Shown here in pieces: positions 1 through 5,753 of a stretch of DNA of 5,753 bases. Location: NCBI GenBank assembly GCA_003497505.1, contig DNNV01000361.1:1-5753 (forward strand), given 5' to 3'. Position 1 is the stretch's first letter. Each line of letters starts with the position of its first letter. The position numbers were made by a program, and so were the translations under genes. Below the pieces are notes generated by a model. It ran no database searches. It was given only the letters and a program-made list of their open reading frames with translations, and was not told the DNA's origin. Source of the DNA: Clostridiales bacterium. GTDB taxonomy: Bacteria; Bacillota; Clostridia; Tissierellales; Sedimentibacteraceae.

Positions 1-269
1 TTGAAAAAATAGATGAGGATACATGGAAAATAAAAGGCTCCGCATATCTTGAGGATGTATCTAAAGAGCTTGGAATCAGTCTGCCGGATGAAGACTTTGA
101 TACATTCGGAGGCCTTGTGTTCGGTGTGCTGGGCATAATTCCTGAGGACGGAACAACTATGGAGCTGGAAGAGTACGGTCTGAAAATAAAAGTAACCGAA
201 ATAAAAGGAAGAAGGCTTGAAACAGCAATTGTTTATAAGTTCCAGGACTCGGCGGACTATGAAGATTAA
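1..269 (+). CDS. Hemolysin-family (CorC/HlyC type) membrane protein, C-terminal fragment
   Basis: This is the 3' end of a gene that begins before the window; the reading frame starts at base 3 and gives 88 residues before TAA at 267-269. The fragment matches the small C-terminal CorC/HlyC transporter-associated domain. The visible hallmarks are an early KGSAYLEDV stretch, then LGISLPDEDFDTFGGLVF, then LGIIPEDG, then a KIKVTEIKGRRLE strand near the end. In complete family members this domain follows an N-terminal membrane domain (DUF21/CNNM) and a pair of CBS domains. The proteins sit in the cytoplasmic membrane and are linked to magnesium or other divalent-cation efflux or resistance; the 'hemolysin' name is historical. 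The membrane and CBS parts lie outside the window, so the architecture is inferred. The next gene starts 53 nt downstream with no visible terminator, which suggests cotranscription. The acidic tail (DSADYED) is ordinary. Domain assignment is firm; the ion specificity is unknown. Confidence 0.85.
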   Translation, partial: EKIDEDTWKIKGSAYLEDVSKELGISLPDEDFDTFGGLVFGVLGIIPEDGTTMELEEYGLKIKVTEIKGRRLETAIVYKFQDSADYED

Positions 270-311
270 TTCAGGTATTCTTAAGACAGATAATGTACTA
301 TATAGAAGTAC

Positions 312-318
312 AAGGAGG
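312..318 (+). promoter_or_regulatory. Ribosome binding site for the site-2 protease gene
   Basis: AAGGAGG lies 4 nt before the ATG at 323. It decides the start: the upstream in-frame ATG at 293 has no comparable purine-rich site in front of it, and using it would place this Shine-Dalgarno sequence inside the coding region. Confidence 0.8.
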
Positions 319-322
319 ACAC

Positions 323-943
323 ATGGACGCTATATTAAGTAAATTATTAATTTTACCCGGAATTTTGCTCGGATTGTCTGTACACGAATTTGCCCACGGA
401 TACGCTGCTGTCAAAATGGGTGACAATACCCCAATGTTGCAGGGAAGGCTTACCCTGAACCCTGTTAAGCACATAGATCCTATGGGGTTTCTGTGCCTTA
501 TGTTATTTGGATTTGGATGGGCTAAGCCCGTTGTGATAAACTCAAGGAATTTTAAGAATCCGAGAAAAGATGATGCAATAGTATCATTGGCAGGACCTGC
601 CGCCAACTTTCTTGTAGCATTTTTATTTGTAGCACTTATGAAGGCCGTGGACATGTTCATGGAATACAATCTCACAACCCAGGTAATTTGGGAGGTGCTG
701 CAAAGCACAGTATACATAAATCTCGTTTTGATGGTATTTAATTTAATTCCCATACCACCTCTTGATGGGCACCATATTTTAGGCAGCATAGGCGGAGCAA
801 GGGTATGGAATTTCTATTATAAGTATTATGACCAGCTTAGATTTGCCATGCTGCTCTTGATAGTTTTCAGGGGAGTGAGTTTTATAATAGGACCTGCAAT
901 AAGCGGCTTATATGGTTTTTTAATATCAATATTTTTCAGGTGA
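323..943 (+). CDS. Site-2 protease family (peptidase M50) integral membrane protein
   Basis: A 206-residue intramembrane zinc metalloprotease of the M50 family, in the small group that resembles Bacillus YwhC. These enzymes cut substrates within or next to the membrane; the substrate of this subgroup is not known to me. The zinc-binding HEFAH is at residues 21-25, in the first hydrophobic segment. The third zinc ligand is in FNLIPIPPLDG (N140, P143, D148, G149), the family's NPxPxxDG-like motif. A central SLAGPAANF stretch (88-96) is also typical. Hydrophobic segments lie at about 8-26, 54-66, 86-108, 128-146 and 180-204. No PDZ or CBS domain is present, and the length fits the compact subgroup. 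I chose ATG 323 over an in-frame ATG at 293 because AAGGAGG sits just upstream of 323. The stop overlaps the region before the cyclo-ligase start, so the two genes are tightly linked. All catalytic residues are intact, so it should be active. Confidence 0.93.
   Translation: MDAILSKLLILPGILLGLSVHEFAHGYAAVKMGDNTPMLQGRLTLNPVKHIDPMGFLCLMLFGFGWAKPVVINSRNFKNPRKDDAIVSLAGPAANFLVAFLFVALMKAVDMFMEYNLTTQVIWEVLQSTVYINLVLMVFNLIPIPPLDGHHILGSIGGARVWNFYYKYYDQLRFAMLLLIVFRGVSFIIGPAISGLYGFLISIFFR
938..943 (+). promoter_or_regulatory. Ribosome binding site for the cyclo-ligase gene
   Basis: AGGTGA, 5 nt before the ATG at 949, lies across the stop codon of the upstream protease gene. It supports ATG 949 over the in-frame GTG at 940, which has only the AT-rich end of the protease gene in front of it. 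The arrangement implies translational coupling. Confidence 0.6.
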
Positions 944-948
944 TAAAA

Positions 949-1506
949 ATGGAGACAAAAAGCCAGTTGAGAAAGAGTATATTAAATATAAGAAATACCA
1001 TGCCTGAAGAAGAGGTTAAAAACAAAAGCCGTGCAATCATGGATAAACTTACCTGCATGGACGAGTATAAAAATAGCAAGGTTATATTTGTTTATATGAG
1101 CTTTAAAAATGAAGTGGATACAACAGCCTTAATCAGCAAAATGCTGGAAGACAACAAGCGTGTTGTAATACCGTATACGGATACGGTCAATACAGTGATA
1201 ATACCGTCTGAAATCAAGAGCACTCAAGAGGATTTAACCTTGAGTCCTTTTGGATATTATGAGCCGGTTTTTGAGAAAATAAGAAGAATTGAGCCGGAGG
1301 AGCTTGATCTGATAATAGTCCCAGGAGTAGTTTTTGACAGGAACAACAACCGAATAGGCTTCGGCAAGGGATATTATGACAGGATTTTATCCCGAAAAAG
1401 AAGCGATGCAAAGGCAATTGCCGTTGCATATGATTTTCAGGTGCTTAATGAAGTGCCGTCAGAATCTCATGATATAAAAATGGATATGATTATCACAGAA
1501 ATATAA
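949..1506 (+). CDS. 5-formyltetrahydrofolate cyclo-ligase (MTHFS/YgfA family)
   Basis: A 185-residue cytoplasmic enzyme that converts 5-formyltetrahydrofolate to 5,10-methenyltetrahydrofolate with ATP hydrolysis, returning an otherwise dead-end folate to the one-carbon pool. The N-terminus METKSQLRKSILNIR matches the family's K..LR......R opening, with K4 and R8 in the expected ATP-contact positions. The C-terminal signature begins at P125: PGVVFDR, then RIGFGKGYYDR (R135 to R145), the phosphate-binding glycine-rich loop. An FVYMSFKNEVDT segment in the N-terminal half fits the folate pocket. Length is normal and no residue of the signature is missing. Start: ATG 949 has AGGTGA 5 nt upstream and gives the usual N-terminus; GTG 940 would add only three residues and overlap the previous stop. 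The gene is probably the last in the + strand operon. Its final codons include ATCACAG (1492-1498), which can pair with sequence at 1650-1656 (see the RNA candidate). Confidence 0.95.
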   Translation: METKSQLRKSILNIRNTMPEEEVKNKSRAIMDKLTCMDEYKNSKVIFVYMSFKNEVDTTALISKMLEDNKRVVIPYTDTVNTVIIPSEIKSTQEDLTLSPFGYYEPVFEKIRRIEPEELDLIIVPGVVFDRNNNRIGFGKGYYDRILSRKRSDAKAIAVAYDFQVLNEVPSESHDIKMDMIITEI

Positions 1507-1518
1507 AATTGAAATAAT

Positions 1519-1539
1519 TAAGGGCGCTATGCGTCCTTG
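1519..1539 (+). other. G/C-rich hairpin in the convergent gap
   Basis: AAGGGCGC (1520-1527) pairs with GCGTCCTT (1531-1538) around a TAT loop, with one G-T wobble and a possible T-G pair outside. No T-run follows on the + strand, so it is not a standard terminator for the cyclo-ligase operon. Read on the - strand it has an A-C mismatch and is followed by a loosely T-rich tail (to about 1505), so a weak terminator for recD2-comF is an alternative. It is also one helix of the RNA candidate. Confidence 0.6.
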
Positions 1540-1551
1540 TATGCCATAACC

Positions 1552-1582
1552 CTGTTTTCAGAGAGTTTTTTCCTGAAAACAG
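1552..1582. repeat. Perfect 10-bp inverted repeat (hairpin)
   Basis: CTGTTTTCAG (1552-1561) and CTGAAAACAG (1573-1582) are exact reverse complements around an 11-base loop that contains six T's. Beyond a one-base bulge (C1583) the stem continues with ACC/GGT (1549-1551 with 1584-1586), then an internal loop and GCC/GGT (1543-1545 with 1588-1590). The stepwise stem, bulge and internal loop look like RNA secondary structure. No T-run follows on either strand, so a simple intrinsic terminator is unlikely. Confidence 0.8.
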
Positions 1583-1663
1583 CGGTAGGTCAACTGCAAC
1601 GAGATCCCAATTTATGCAACGTAAGGAGCAAATAGATTAGTGAACGAGACTGTGATTTTTTTG

Positions 1664-2380
1664 TTATCTTGCTATTGTAATTGCAGAGACCTTTGATACA
1701 CCACTGTTTATCAGGGCTCTTGCACATTCGTTGACCGTTGCACCGGTTGTGTATATGTCGTCCACTAAAAGCACGGAGCTGTGGATGACCTTCTCAGCAG
1801 ATTTCTTTGTTTCAAAAGCATTTATTATATTCCTCTTGCGGGACAATCTGCTCTGACGGCTTTGCTTTTGGGTCTTTCGAGTCCTCTTCAGAACGTCCGC
1901 ATAGGGAATGGAAAGCTTTTCAGAGATGTATTTTGCTATGAGCTGAGACTGGTTGTAACCTCTTTCCTGCATCCTTGACCGGTGGAGGGGCACAGATACT
2001 ATGAAATCAAAATCCGTATATTCTGTATTTTTCATAAATTCAACGAGGATATTTCCAAAAAGCTTGAAGTAATACGCCTTGTTGTAATACTTATAGCTGT
2101 AAATTGCCTTTTTAACAAGCCCTTCATAGGAATAGGGTGACCTGGATTCTTCAAAATACTTCTCTGTATCGGCACATTCCGAGCACAGCCTGTCCGCATA
2201 TCCGTAATCGATTTGCTTTGAGCATTTGCGGCAAAGGGGAGATGTCAGCTTTTTGAAATGCGCTTCACAGTCGCGGCAAATATACCTGTCACCTATTAAC
2301 TCGTCATAGGCTTCGCATATGAAGCACACATTCTTTTCGGGATAAATAAGCTCCATGAATGAATCCGCATAGGATTTCAT
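1664..2380 (-). CDS. ComF family protein (amidophosphoribosyltransferase-like)
   Basis: A 238-residue ComFC/GntX-type protein. The N-terminal half carries four CxxC pairs forming a zinc-ribbon-like region: C19/C22, C35/C38, C50/C53 and C66/C69. The C-terminal half is a phosphoribosyltransferase fold with VLLVDDIYTTGATVNEC starting at V203, the PRPP-binding loop (D207, D208, T211, T212, G213, T215). Between them lie VSVPLHRSRMQERGYNQSQLIA and an RTRKTQKQSRQSRLSR stretch, both family hallmarks. ComFC is needed for DNA uptake in naturally competent bacteria and is thought to act on imported single-stranded DNA in the cytoplasm, but the gene is also common in species not known to be competent. 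Its ATG overlaps the recD2 stop (ATGA, 2377-2380), and GGAGGGGA at 2391-2398, inside recD2, serves as ribosome binding site. It is therefore translated from the recD2 message. Length and motifs are normal. Confidence 0.95.
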   Translation of the reverse strand: MKSYADSFMELIYPEKNVCFICEAYDELIGDRYICRDCEAHFKKLTSPLCRKCSKQIDYGYADRLCSECADTEKYFEESRSPYSYEGLVKKAIYSYKYYNKAYYFKLFGNILVEFMKNTEYTDFDFIVSVPLHRSRMQERGYNQSQLIAKYISEKLSIPYADVLKRTRKTQKQSRQSRLSRKRNIINAFETKKSAEKVIHSSVLLVDDIYTTGATVNECARALINSGVSKVSAITIAR

Positions 2381-4626
2381 ATTTCAATAATCCCCTCCGT
2401 TAAAAGCCTGTATGTTGCGAGGGCCTGGCTTAGCCTGTAATCGAGGGCCGAATACCTCTTATCTATTTTATCGTTATCAATCATCGACTGAAGATATTTT
2501 TCCATTCCGGCAAGAACAACAAGCTGCTTTGCTCTTGTTATGGCTGTATAAAGCAGGTTTCTTGTAAGGAGCATCGGAGGTCCCCACACCACGGGCATTA
2601 AAATCACAGGGAATTCACTTCCCTGACTTTTGTGTACGGTGGTGGCATATGCAAGTATAAGCTCATCAAGCTGGCCGAAGGGGTACACAACCTCTCTTTC
2701 CTCGTCAAACTGGTCAGTTACCTCCTGTTCAGTTTCGTCAATAAAAACGATATATCCTATATCGCCGTTGTAGATTCCTTCTCCTGTAACGGTGTTTCCG
2801 TCATCACCGCATGATTTCCACTCGGTGCGGTAATTATTCTTAACCTGCATGACCTTGTCTCCAACACGGAAGATGTAGTTTCCGGAGGACTTTTCTTTTT
2901 TAAGCCTGGAGGACGGATTTATTGCCTCCTGAATTCTTTTGTTGAGCTCAATAACGCCCAAATCTCCTTTTTTCATGGGAGAAAGAATCTGAATGTCCCT
3001 TACGGAATCAAGGCCGTATTTAAGAGGGAGCCTTGTACAGTACAGGTCAATTATCAGCTCAATTATATCCTCGGTGCTGCTTTCACGCATGAAGAAAAAA
3101 TCCGTATCCTTTTTATTATATACAGGCATGAAGCCTTTATTTATGGAGTGTGCGTTTTGAACAATCATGCTTCCTGCAGACTGTCGGAATATTGTGTCAA
3201 GCCTCACGGTTTTAAACACATTTGAATTTATGATGTCTGAAAGTACGTTACCGGCGCCCACAGAAGGGAGCTGGTCCACATCTCCAACTAAAATCAGTCT
3301 GGTTCCCTTTTTTATTGCCTTTAAAAGATTGCTCATTAAGATTATATCAACCATGGACATTTCATCTACAATAACAACATCTCCATCCAGAGGAGACTCC
3401 TCATTTTTGTTGAATGTAAGGTTGCTTTCATCTTCACCGAAGGCATATTCCAGCATTCGATGGACGGTTTTTGCCTCCCTGCCCGTTGATTCAGACATGC
3501 GTCTTGCCGCCCTTCCCGTAGGTGCGCAGAGCAGAACCTTTTTCTTCATTTTTTCAAATATTTTTATTATGGAATGTATAATTGTTGTCTTTCCTGTTCC
3601 CGGGCCGCCTGTTATAACGGTTATCCCGTTGATAATAGACTGAATCACCGCTTTTCTCTGCTTGTCTGAAAGTATGATGGAGGTCTCAGCTTCTATTTCC
3701 TCAAGGTATGGATGCACGCTTTCTTCATCCATGTTGAAATCTGCAGCGGACAAATTTATAAGGTCCCTGCACACGCATACCTCTGCCATATGGTAGGGCA
3801 TGTAATATACCGCGGTTTCATCCATTACTGTTTCTATATGTACTTTCTCCGTAAATGCCATATTGCGGAGTTCATCCTCCGCTATATCGCAACTTATTTC
3901 CAGGAGTTCTGCCACACTGTTCAGTAGCATTGCGTACGGCACGTAAGAATGACCGCGGGCAGCATATTCTGTAAGCAGGTATCTGACTCCCGAGGATATT
4001 CTGTAGGGAGAATTTTTTTCAACTCCAAGAGAAGCGGCAATTTTATCCGACAGCTTGAAGCCTATGCCGTATATGTCCTCCGAAAGACGGTAAGGATTCT
4101 CAAGTATGACGCTTATGGTGTTTTTTCCGTATTGCTTGTATATTTTAACGCTGTAGCCTATGCTTATTTCGTGCTCTTGCAGAAACATCATTATTTCCTT
4201 TAAATCTGCCTGCTCTGAAAAGCTTTTGGCAATCATATCAGCCTTTTTTTCGCCTATCCCTTCAATTTCCATAAGCCTTTCAGGATGCTTCTGAATAATG
4301 TCAAAGGTATCTTCCTTGAACAGCTCCACAATTTTTTTTGCTGTATACTTGCCGATTCCTTTGATTAATCCGGATCCAAGGTAATTTTCTATCTGGTCAA
4401 GGCTTGAAGGAAGAATGATGGTGTACATTTCAGCCTGAAACTGTTCACCGTATTTAGTATGATTTATCCTTTTTCCGTATATCTCCAATGTCTCGCCGGC
4501 CACATCCGTAGCAAAGGTACCTGTAACAGTAATAACCTCATTGTCGGCTTCAAACAATGCAACGGTATATCCGTTTTCTTCGTTGCGAAAAATTGTTTCA
4601 GCAATTGTGCCCTTCAGTGTTTCCAT
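2377..4626 (-). CDS. recD2: RecD2-type ATP-dependent DNA helicase (SF1, RecD/TraA family)
   Basis: A 749-residue 5'-3' superfamily 1B DNA helicase of the RecBC-independent RecD2 group (YrrC in Bacillus), implicated in DNA repair and replication-fork maintenance. In order: an OB-like N-terminal domain (about 1-70); helix-hairpin-helix segments around GIG at 90-92, 123-125 and 187-189; then the RecA-like helicase core. Motifs seen: LSDKQRKAV (319-327), Walker A GGPGTGKTT (340-348, K346), CAPTGRAA (367-374), Walker B VDEMSMVD (420-427, D421/E422), LVGDVDQLPSVGAGN (446-460), IFRQS (479-483), YATTVHKSQGSEF (660-672) and YTAITRAK (693-700, R698). An SH3-like insertion with YNGDIG (619-624) precedes motif V. 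Everything expected is intact and the length is usual. The start has AAGGAG 6 nt upstream (4633-4638) and a promoter 33 nt before that. It is the first gene of the recD2-comF operon. Confidence 0.97.
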   Translation of the reverse strand: METLKGTIAETIFRNEENGYTVALFEADNEVITVTGTFATDVAGETLEIYGKRINHTKYGEQFQAEMYTIILPSSLDQIENYLGSGLIKGIGKYTAKKIVELFKEDTFDIIQKHPERLMEIEGIGEKKADMIAKSFSEQADLKEIMMFLQEHEISIGYSVKIYKQYGKNTISVILENPYRLSEDIYGIGFKLSDKIAASLGVEKNSPYRISSGVRYLLTEYAARGHSYVPYAMLLNSVAELLEISCDIAEDELRNMAFTEKVHIETVMDETAVYYMPYHMAEVCVCRDLINLSAADFNMDEESVHPYLEEIEAETSIILSDKQRKAVIQSIINGITVITGGPGTGKTTIIHSIIKIFEKMKKKVLLCAPTGRAARRMSESTGREAKTVHRMLEYAFGEDESNLTFNKNEESPLDGDVVIVDEMSMVDIILMSNLLKAIKKGTRLILVGDVDQLPSVGAGNVLSDIINSNVFKTVRLDTIFRQSAGSMIVQNAHSINKGFMPVYNKKDTDFFFMRESSTEDIIELIIDLYCTRLPLKYGLDSVRDIQILSPMKKGDLGVIELNKRIQEAINPSSRLKKEKSSGNYIFRVGDKVMQVKNNYRTEWKSCGDDGNTVTGEGIYNGDIGYIVFIDETEQEVTDQFDEEREVVYPFGQLDELILAYATTVHKSQGSEFPVILMPVVWGPPMLLTRNLLYTAITRAKQLVVLAGMEKYLQSMIDNDKIDKRYSALDYRLSQALATYRLLTEGIIEI

Positions 4627-4658
4627 TAAATTCTCCTTATGCCTCTTATGTAATAAGA

Positions 4659-4688
4659 ATTATATCATATTTTCTGTTATTGCAATAA
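4659..4688 (-). promoter_or_regulatory. Promoter of the recD2-comF operon (extended -10)
   Basis: Read on the - strand, TATAAT (4659-4664) is preceded by TG one base upstream (4666-4667), giving a full TGnTATAAT extended -10. A -35 candidate is TTATTG (4683-4688, 18-bp spacer) or TTGCAA (4680-4685, 15-bp spacer); neither is strong, as extended -10 promoters allow. Transcription would start near 4652, giving a leader of about 25 nt that contains the AAGGAG site. A/T tracts upstream (4689-4725) could act as an UP element. Confidence 0.72.
4677..4688. promoter_or_regulatory. 12-bp perfect palindrome over the recD2 -35 region
   Basis: TTATTGCAATAA is its own reverse complement and covers both possible -35 elements of the recD2 promoter, also lying in the shared gap with the divergent flippase gene. 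That is where a dimeric repressor would bind. I do not recognise it as a known operator, and AT-rich DNA can produce such palindromes by chance. Confidence 0.3.
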
Positions 4689-4756
4689 TAAAATTAAAAA
4701 GAACGCAAATTTTTCTTTAAAACTCAAGGGATCTGTGATAAACTTTATTTCAGAAA

Positions 4757-4787
4757 TTGTTAAAAATTAAGGAAAAGTTCGTAAAAT
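4757..4787 (+). promoter_or_regulatory. Weak candidate promoter for the SpoVB/MurJ-like gene
   Basis: TTGTTA (4757-4762) and TAAAAT (4782-4787) are separated by 19 bp, longer than the preferred 17, in the AT-rich 212-bp divergent gap 4627-4838. Other -10-like hexamers closer to the gene (TAAAAT 4808-4813, TATTAT 4813-4818) lack a -35 partner. A sporulation sigma factor promoter is possible but I find no convincing match. Apart from the recD2 promoter and the palindrome, I see nothing else in this gap. Confidence 0.22.
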
Positions 4788-4838
4788 AGTCATATCATAG
4801 TAGTATGTAAAATATTATTCGGCAGGAAAGGAATAGTC

Positions 4839-5753
4839 ATGTCTAAGGAAAATTTCGTTAAGGGCGCTGCAATACTGAGCATCGCAGGATTATTTGTAAA
4901 AATATTGGGAGCTATCTACAGGATACCTCTTACAAATCTCATAGGAACAGAAGGAATAGGTTATTATCAACCCGCTTATAATATATATAATCTGCTGTTA
5001 GTGGTGTCTTTATCAGGATTTCCCACAGCAATTGCCAAGCTTGTTTCTGAGCGCAGGGCACTTCACAACTATGCCGGTGCATACCAGGTATACAAGGTGG
5101 CACGCTGGGGATTGTTTTTAATAGGAATTGTATCATCACTGCTGGTGCTTGTTTTTGCCAGAGGGCTTGTTTCATTCATAGGTTTTCCCGGAGCTTATTA
5201 TTCAATGCTCGCGCTGGTTCCGGCTTTATTTGCTGTTCCTCTTCTTTCGGCATACAGAGGATTTTTTCAGGGAACACAGAATATGGCTCCCATTGCGCTT
5301 TCACAAATTATTGAGCAGGTGTTCAGGGTTGTCGTGGGCCTCTATCTTGCATATGCATTTGTGGGTAAAGGGCTGGAGGAAGCTGCGGCAGGAGCTACGT
5401 TTGGAGCATCTGCAGGAGGCGTGGCATCTTTAATTTTGATTTATCTGATGTTTTTATTCAGCAAAAAGAGCATTAAGCAAGAGATTTCAAAAGCATCAGG
5501 AAACAGAACGGAGCCTGTAAAGGATATTGTAAAAAGTCTGCTGTATATTGCCATACCAATAACCATAGGTGCATCAATCGCACCGTTGATGGGTATAATG
5601 GACTCATACATAGTATCAAACAGACTTTCAGCAATAGGATACAGCAGCGTGCAGATTGCCGATATGTTCGGCGAGCTCAGCGGTACCGCACAGACTCTCA
5701 TTAACTTCCCGCAGGTGTTTTCAACAGCTGTTGCAATGAGCCTGGTCCCAGCA
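4839..5753 (+). CDS. SpoVB/MurJ-like lipid flippase (polysaccharide biosynthesis family), N-terminal part
   Basis: The first 305 residues of a multi-pass membrane protein of the MOP superfamily (MATE-like, COG2244 type); the frame is open to the window edge. Relatives are Bacillus SpoVB and YtgP/MurJ, about 520-550 residues, which flip lipid-linked peptidoglycan precursors across the membrane for cell-wall or spore-cortex synthesis. Conserved stretches: KILGAIYRIPLTNLIG (21-36) with EGIGYYQPAYNIY (38-50), SGFPTAIAKLVSE (59-71), YRGFFQGTQNMAP (139-151) running into SQIIEQVFR (155-163), MDSYIVSNRL (254-263) and NFPQVFSTAVAMSLVPA at the end. Hydrophobic segments are at about 9-27, 46-66, 90-108, 118-138, 163-176, 184-208, 233-253 and 288-304. 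The ATG has AAAGGA 6 nt upstream (4827-4832). The gene diverges from recD2. SpoVB-like and MurJ-like members cannot be separated from this fragment, so I give no symbol. Confidence 0.9.
   Translation, partial: MSKENFVKGAAILSIAGLFVKILGAIYRIPLTNLIGTEGIGYYQPAYNIYNLLLVVSLSGFPTAIAKLVSERRALHNYAGAYQVYKVARWGLFLIGIVSSLLVLVFARGLVSFIGFPGAYYSMLALVPALFAVPLLSAYRGFFQGTQNMAPIALSQIIEQVFRVVVGLYLAYAFVGKGLEEAAAGATFGASAGGVASLILIYLMFLFSKKSIKQEISKASGNRTEPVKDIVKSLLYIAIPITIGASIAPLMGIMDSYIVSNRLSAIGYSSVQIADMFGELSGTAQTLINFPQVFSTAVAMSLVPA

Larger units (their letters stand above)
1492..1662 (+). ncRNA. Candidate structured non-coding RNA (possibly raiA-motif-like)
   Basis: The 157-nt convergent gap has no credible ORF but several helices. 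A 7-bp closing stem pairs ATCACAG (1492-1498) with CTGTGAT (1650-1656) and is followed by T's through 1662. Inside are AAATTG (1506-1511) with CAATTT (1608-1613), a hairpin 1520-1527/1531-1538, and a long hairpin 1543-1590 built on a perfect 10-bp repeat. The + strand is favoured: G1524-T1534 and G1543-T1590 are wobble pairs there but A-C mismatches on the other strand, and the T-run follows the closing stem only on +. The unpaired 3' half (1591-1650) has a conserved-looking, purine-rich sequence with TGCAACG twice. Position beside comF and my recollection of clostridial raiA-motif RNAs make raiA the leading guess; I cannot confirm family or strand. The 5' stem would overlap the end of the cyclo-ligase gene. 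Alternatives: a mere terminator region, or 3'-UTR structure of comF. Confidence 0.42.

Noticed and set aside
293..322. An upstream ATG at 293 that would lengthen the site-2 protease by 10 residues
   Set aside because: The AAGGAGG ribosome binding site lies after it and directly before ATG 323, and the extra residues are not part of the first membrane segment.
298..789. A 163-codon open frame on the - strand opposite the site-2 protease gene
   Set aside because: It lies wholly antisense to a gene with clear catalytic motifs and encodes no recognisable domain.
940..948. GTG at 940 as the start of the cyclo-ligase
   Set aside because: It lacks a ribosome binding site and adds only three residues before the typical family N-terminus; ATG 949 has AGGTGA at good spacing. 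It remains a minor possibility.
1507..1582. A standard rho-independent terminator right after the cyclo-ligase gene
   Set aside because: Neither hairpin is followed by a T-run on the + strand; the only T-run (1656-1662) comes about 75 nt later, next to the proposed closing stem.
3167..3643. A 158-codon open frame on the + strand inside recD2
   Set aside because: It is antisense to the helicase core, including the Walker motifs; no ribosome binding site or recognisable protein.
4757..4773. A Rex-like operator (TTGTTAA followed by TTAAGG)
   Set aside because: The half-sites are separated by 3 instead of 4 bases and the second half is degenerate; AT-rich DNA gives such matches easily.
4700..4781. 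LexA/SOS box near recD2 (GAACG at about 4701 and GTTCG at about 4777)
   Set aside because: The two half-sites are more than 70 bp apart; a LexA box needs them separated by four bases.
4789..4820. A sporulation sigma-E promoter upstream of the SpoVB-like gene (GTCATATC as -35)
   Set aside because: The -35-like octamer is attractive, but no CATACAAT-like -10 occurs at about 14 bp downstream.
5441..5701. An 86-codon open frame on the - strand inside the flippase gene
   Set aside because: It is antisense to conserved SpoVB/MurJ sequence and has no supporting signals.

Overview
The window looks like chromosomal DNA from a low-GC Firmicute, most likely an anaerobic, spore-forming clostridial-type bacterium. 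The reasons are AT-rich coding sequence, strong AAGGAG-type ribosome binding sites, a recD2-comF pair, and a SpoVB/MurJ-type flippase. I cannot name the species from the sequence. There is no sign of prophage, insertion sequence, CRISPR or other mobile DNA. Every protein gene belongs to a well-known housekeeping family, so I see no new multi-gene system.

Left part (1-1506, + strand): the 3' end of a CorC/HlyC-type hemolysin-family membrane protein, then an M50 site-2 protease family membrane protein (preferred start 323), then 5-formyltetrahydrofolate cyclo-ligase (preferred start 949). The gaps are 53 and 5 nt, no terminator is visible between the genes, and they probably form one transcript.

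Middle (1507-1663): a 157-nt non-coding gap between two convergent genes. It is unusually rich in structure: a short G/C-rich hairpin, a longer hairpin built on a perfect 10-bp inverted repeat, a repeated TGCAACG, and a 7-bp closing helix that reaches back into the end of the cyclo-ligase gene and is followed by seven T's. I read it as a probable structured non-coding RNA, more likely on the + strand. A raiA-motif RNA is my leading but unproven guess, partly because I recall that family as occurring near comF in clostridia.

Right-centre (1664-4626, - strand): recD2 (helicase with an N-terminal helix-hairpin-helix region) followed by a ComF-family phosphoribosyltransferase. They overlap by 4 bp (ATGA) and so are probably translationally coupled. 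A good extended -10 promoter lies just upstream of recD2, and a 12-bp perfect palindrome covers its -35 region.

Right end (4839-5753, + strand): the first 305 codons of a multi-pass lipid flippase of the SpoVB/MurJ (MOP) superfamily, transcribed divergently from recD2 across a 212-bp AT-rich gap and cut by the window edge.
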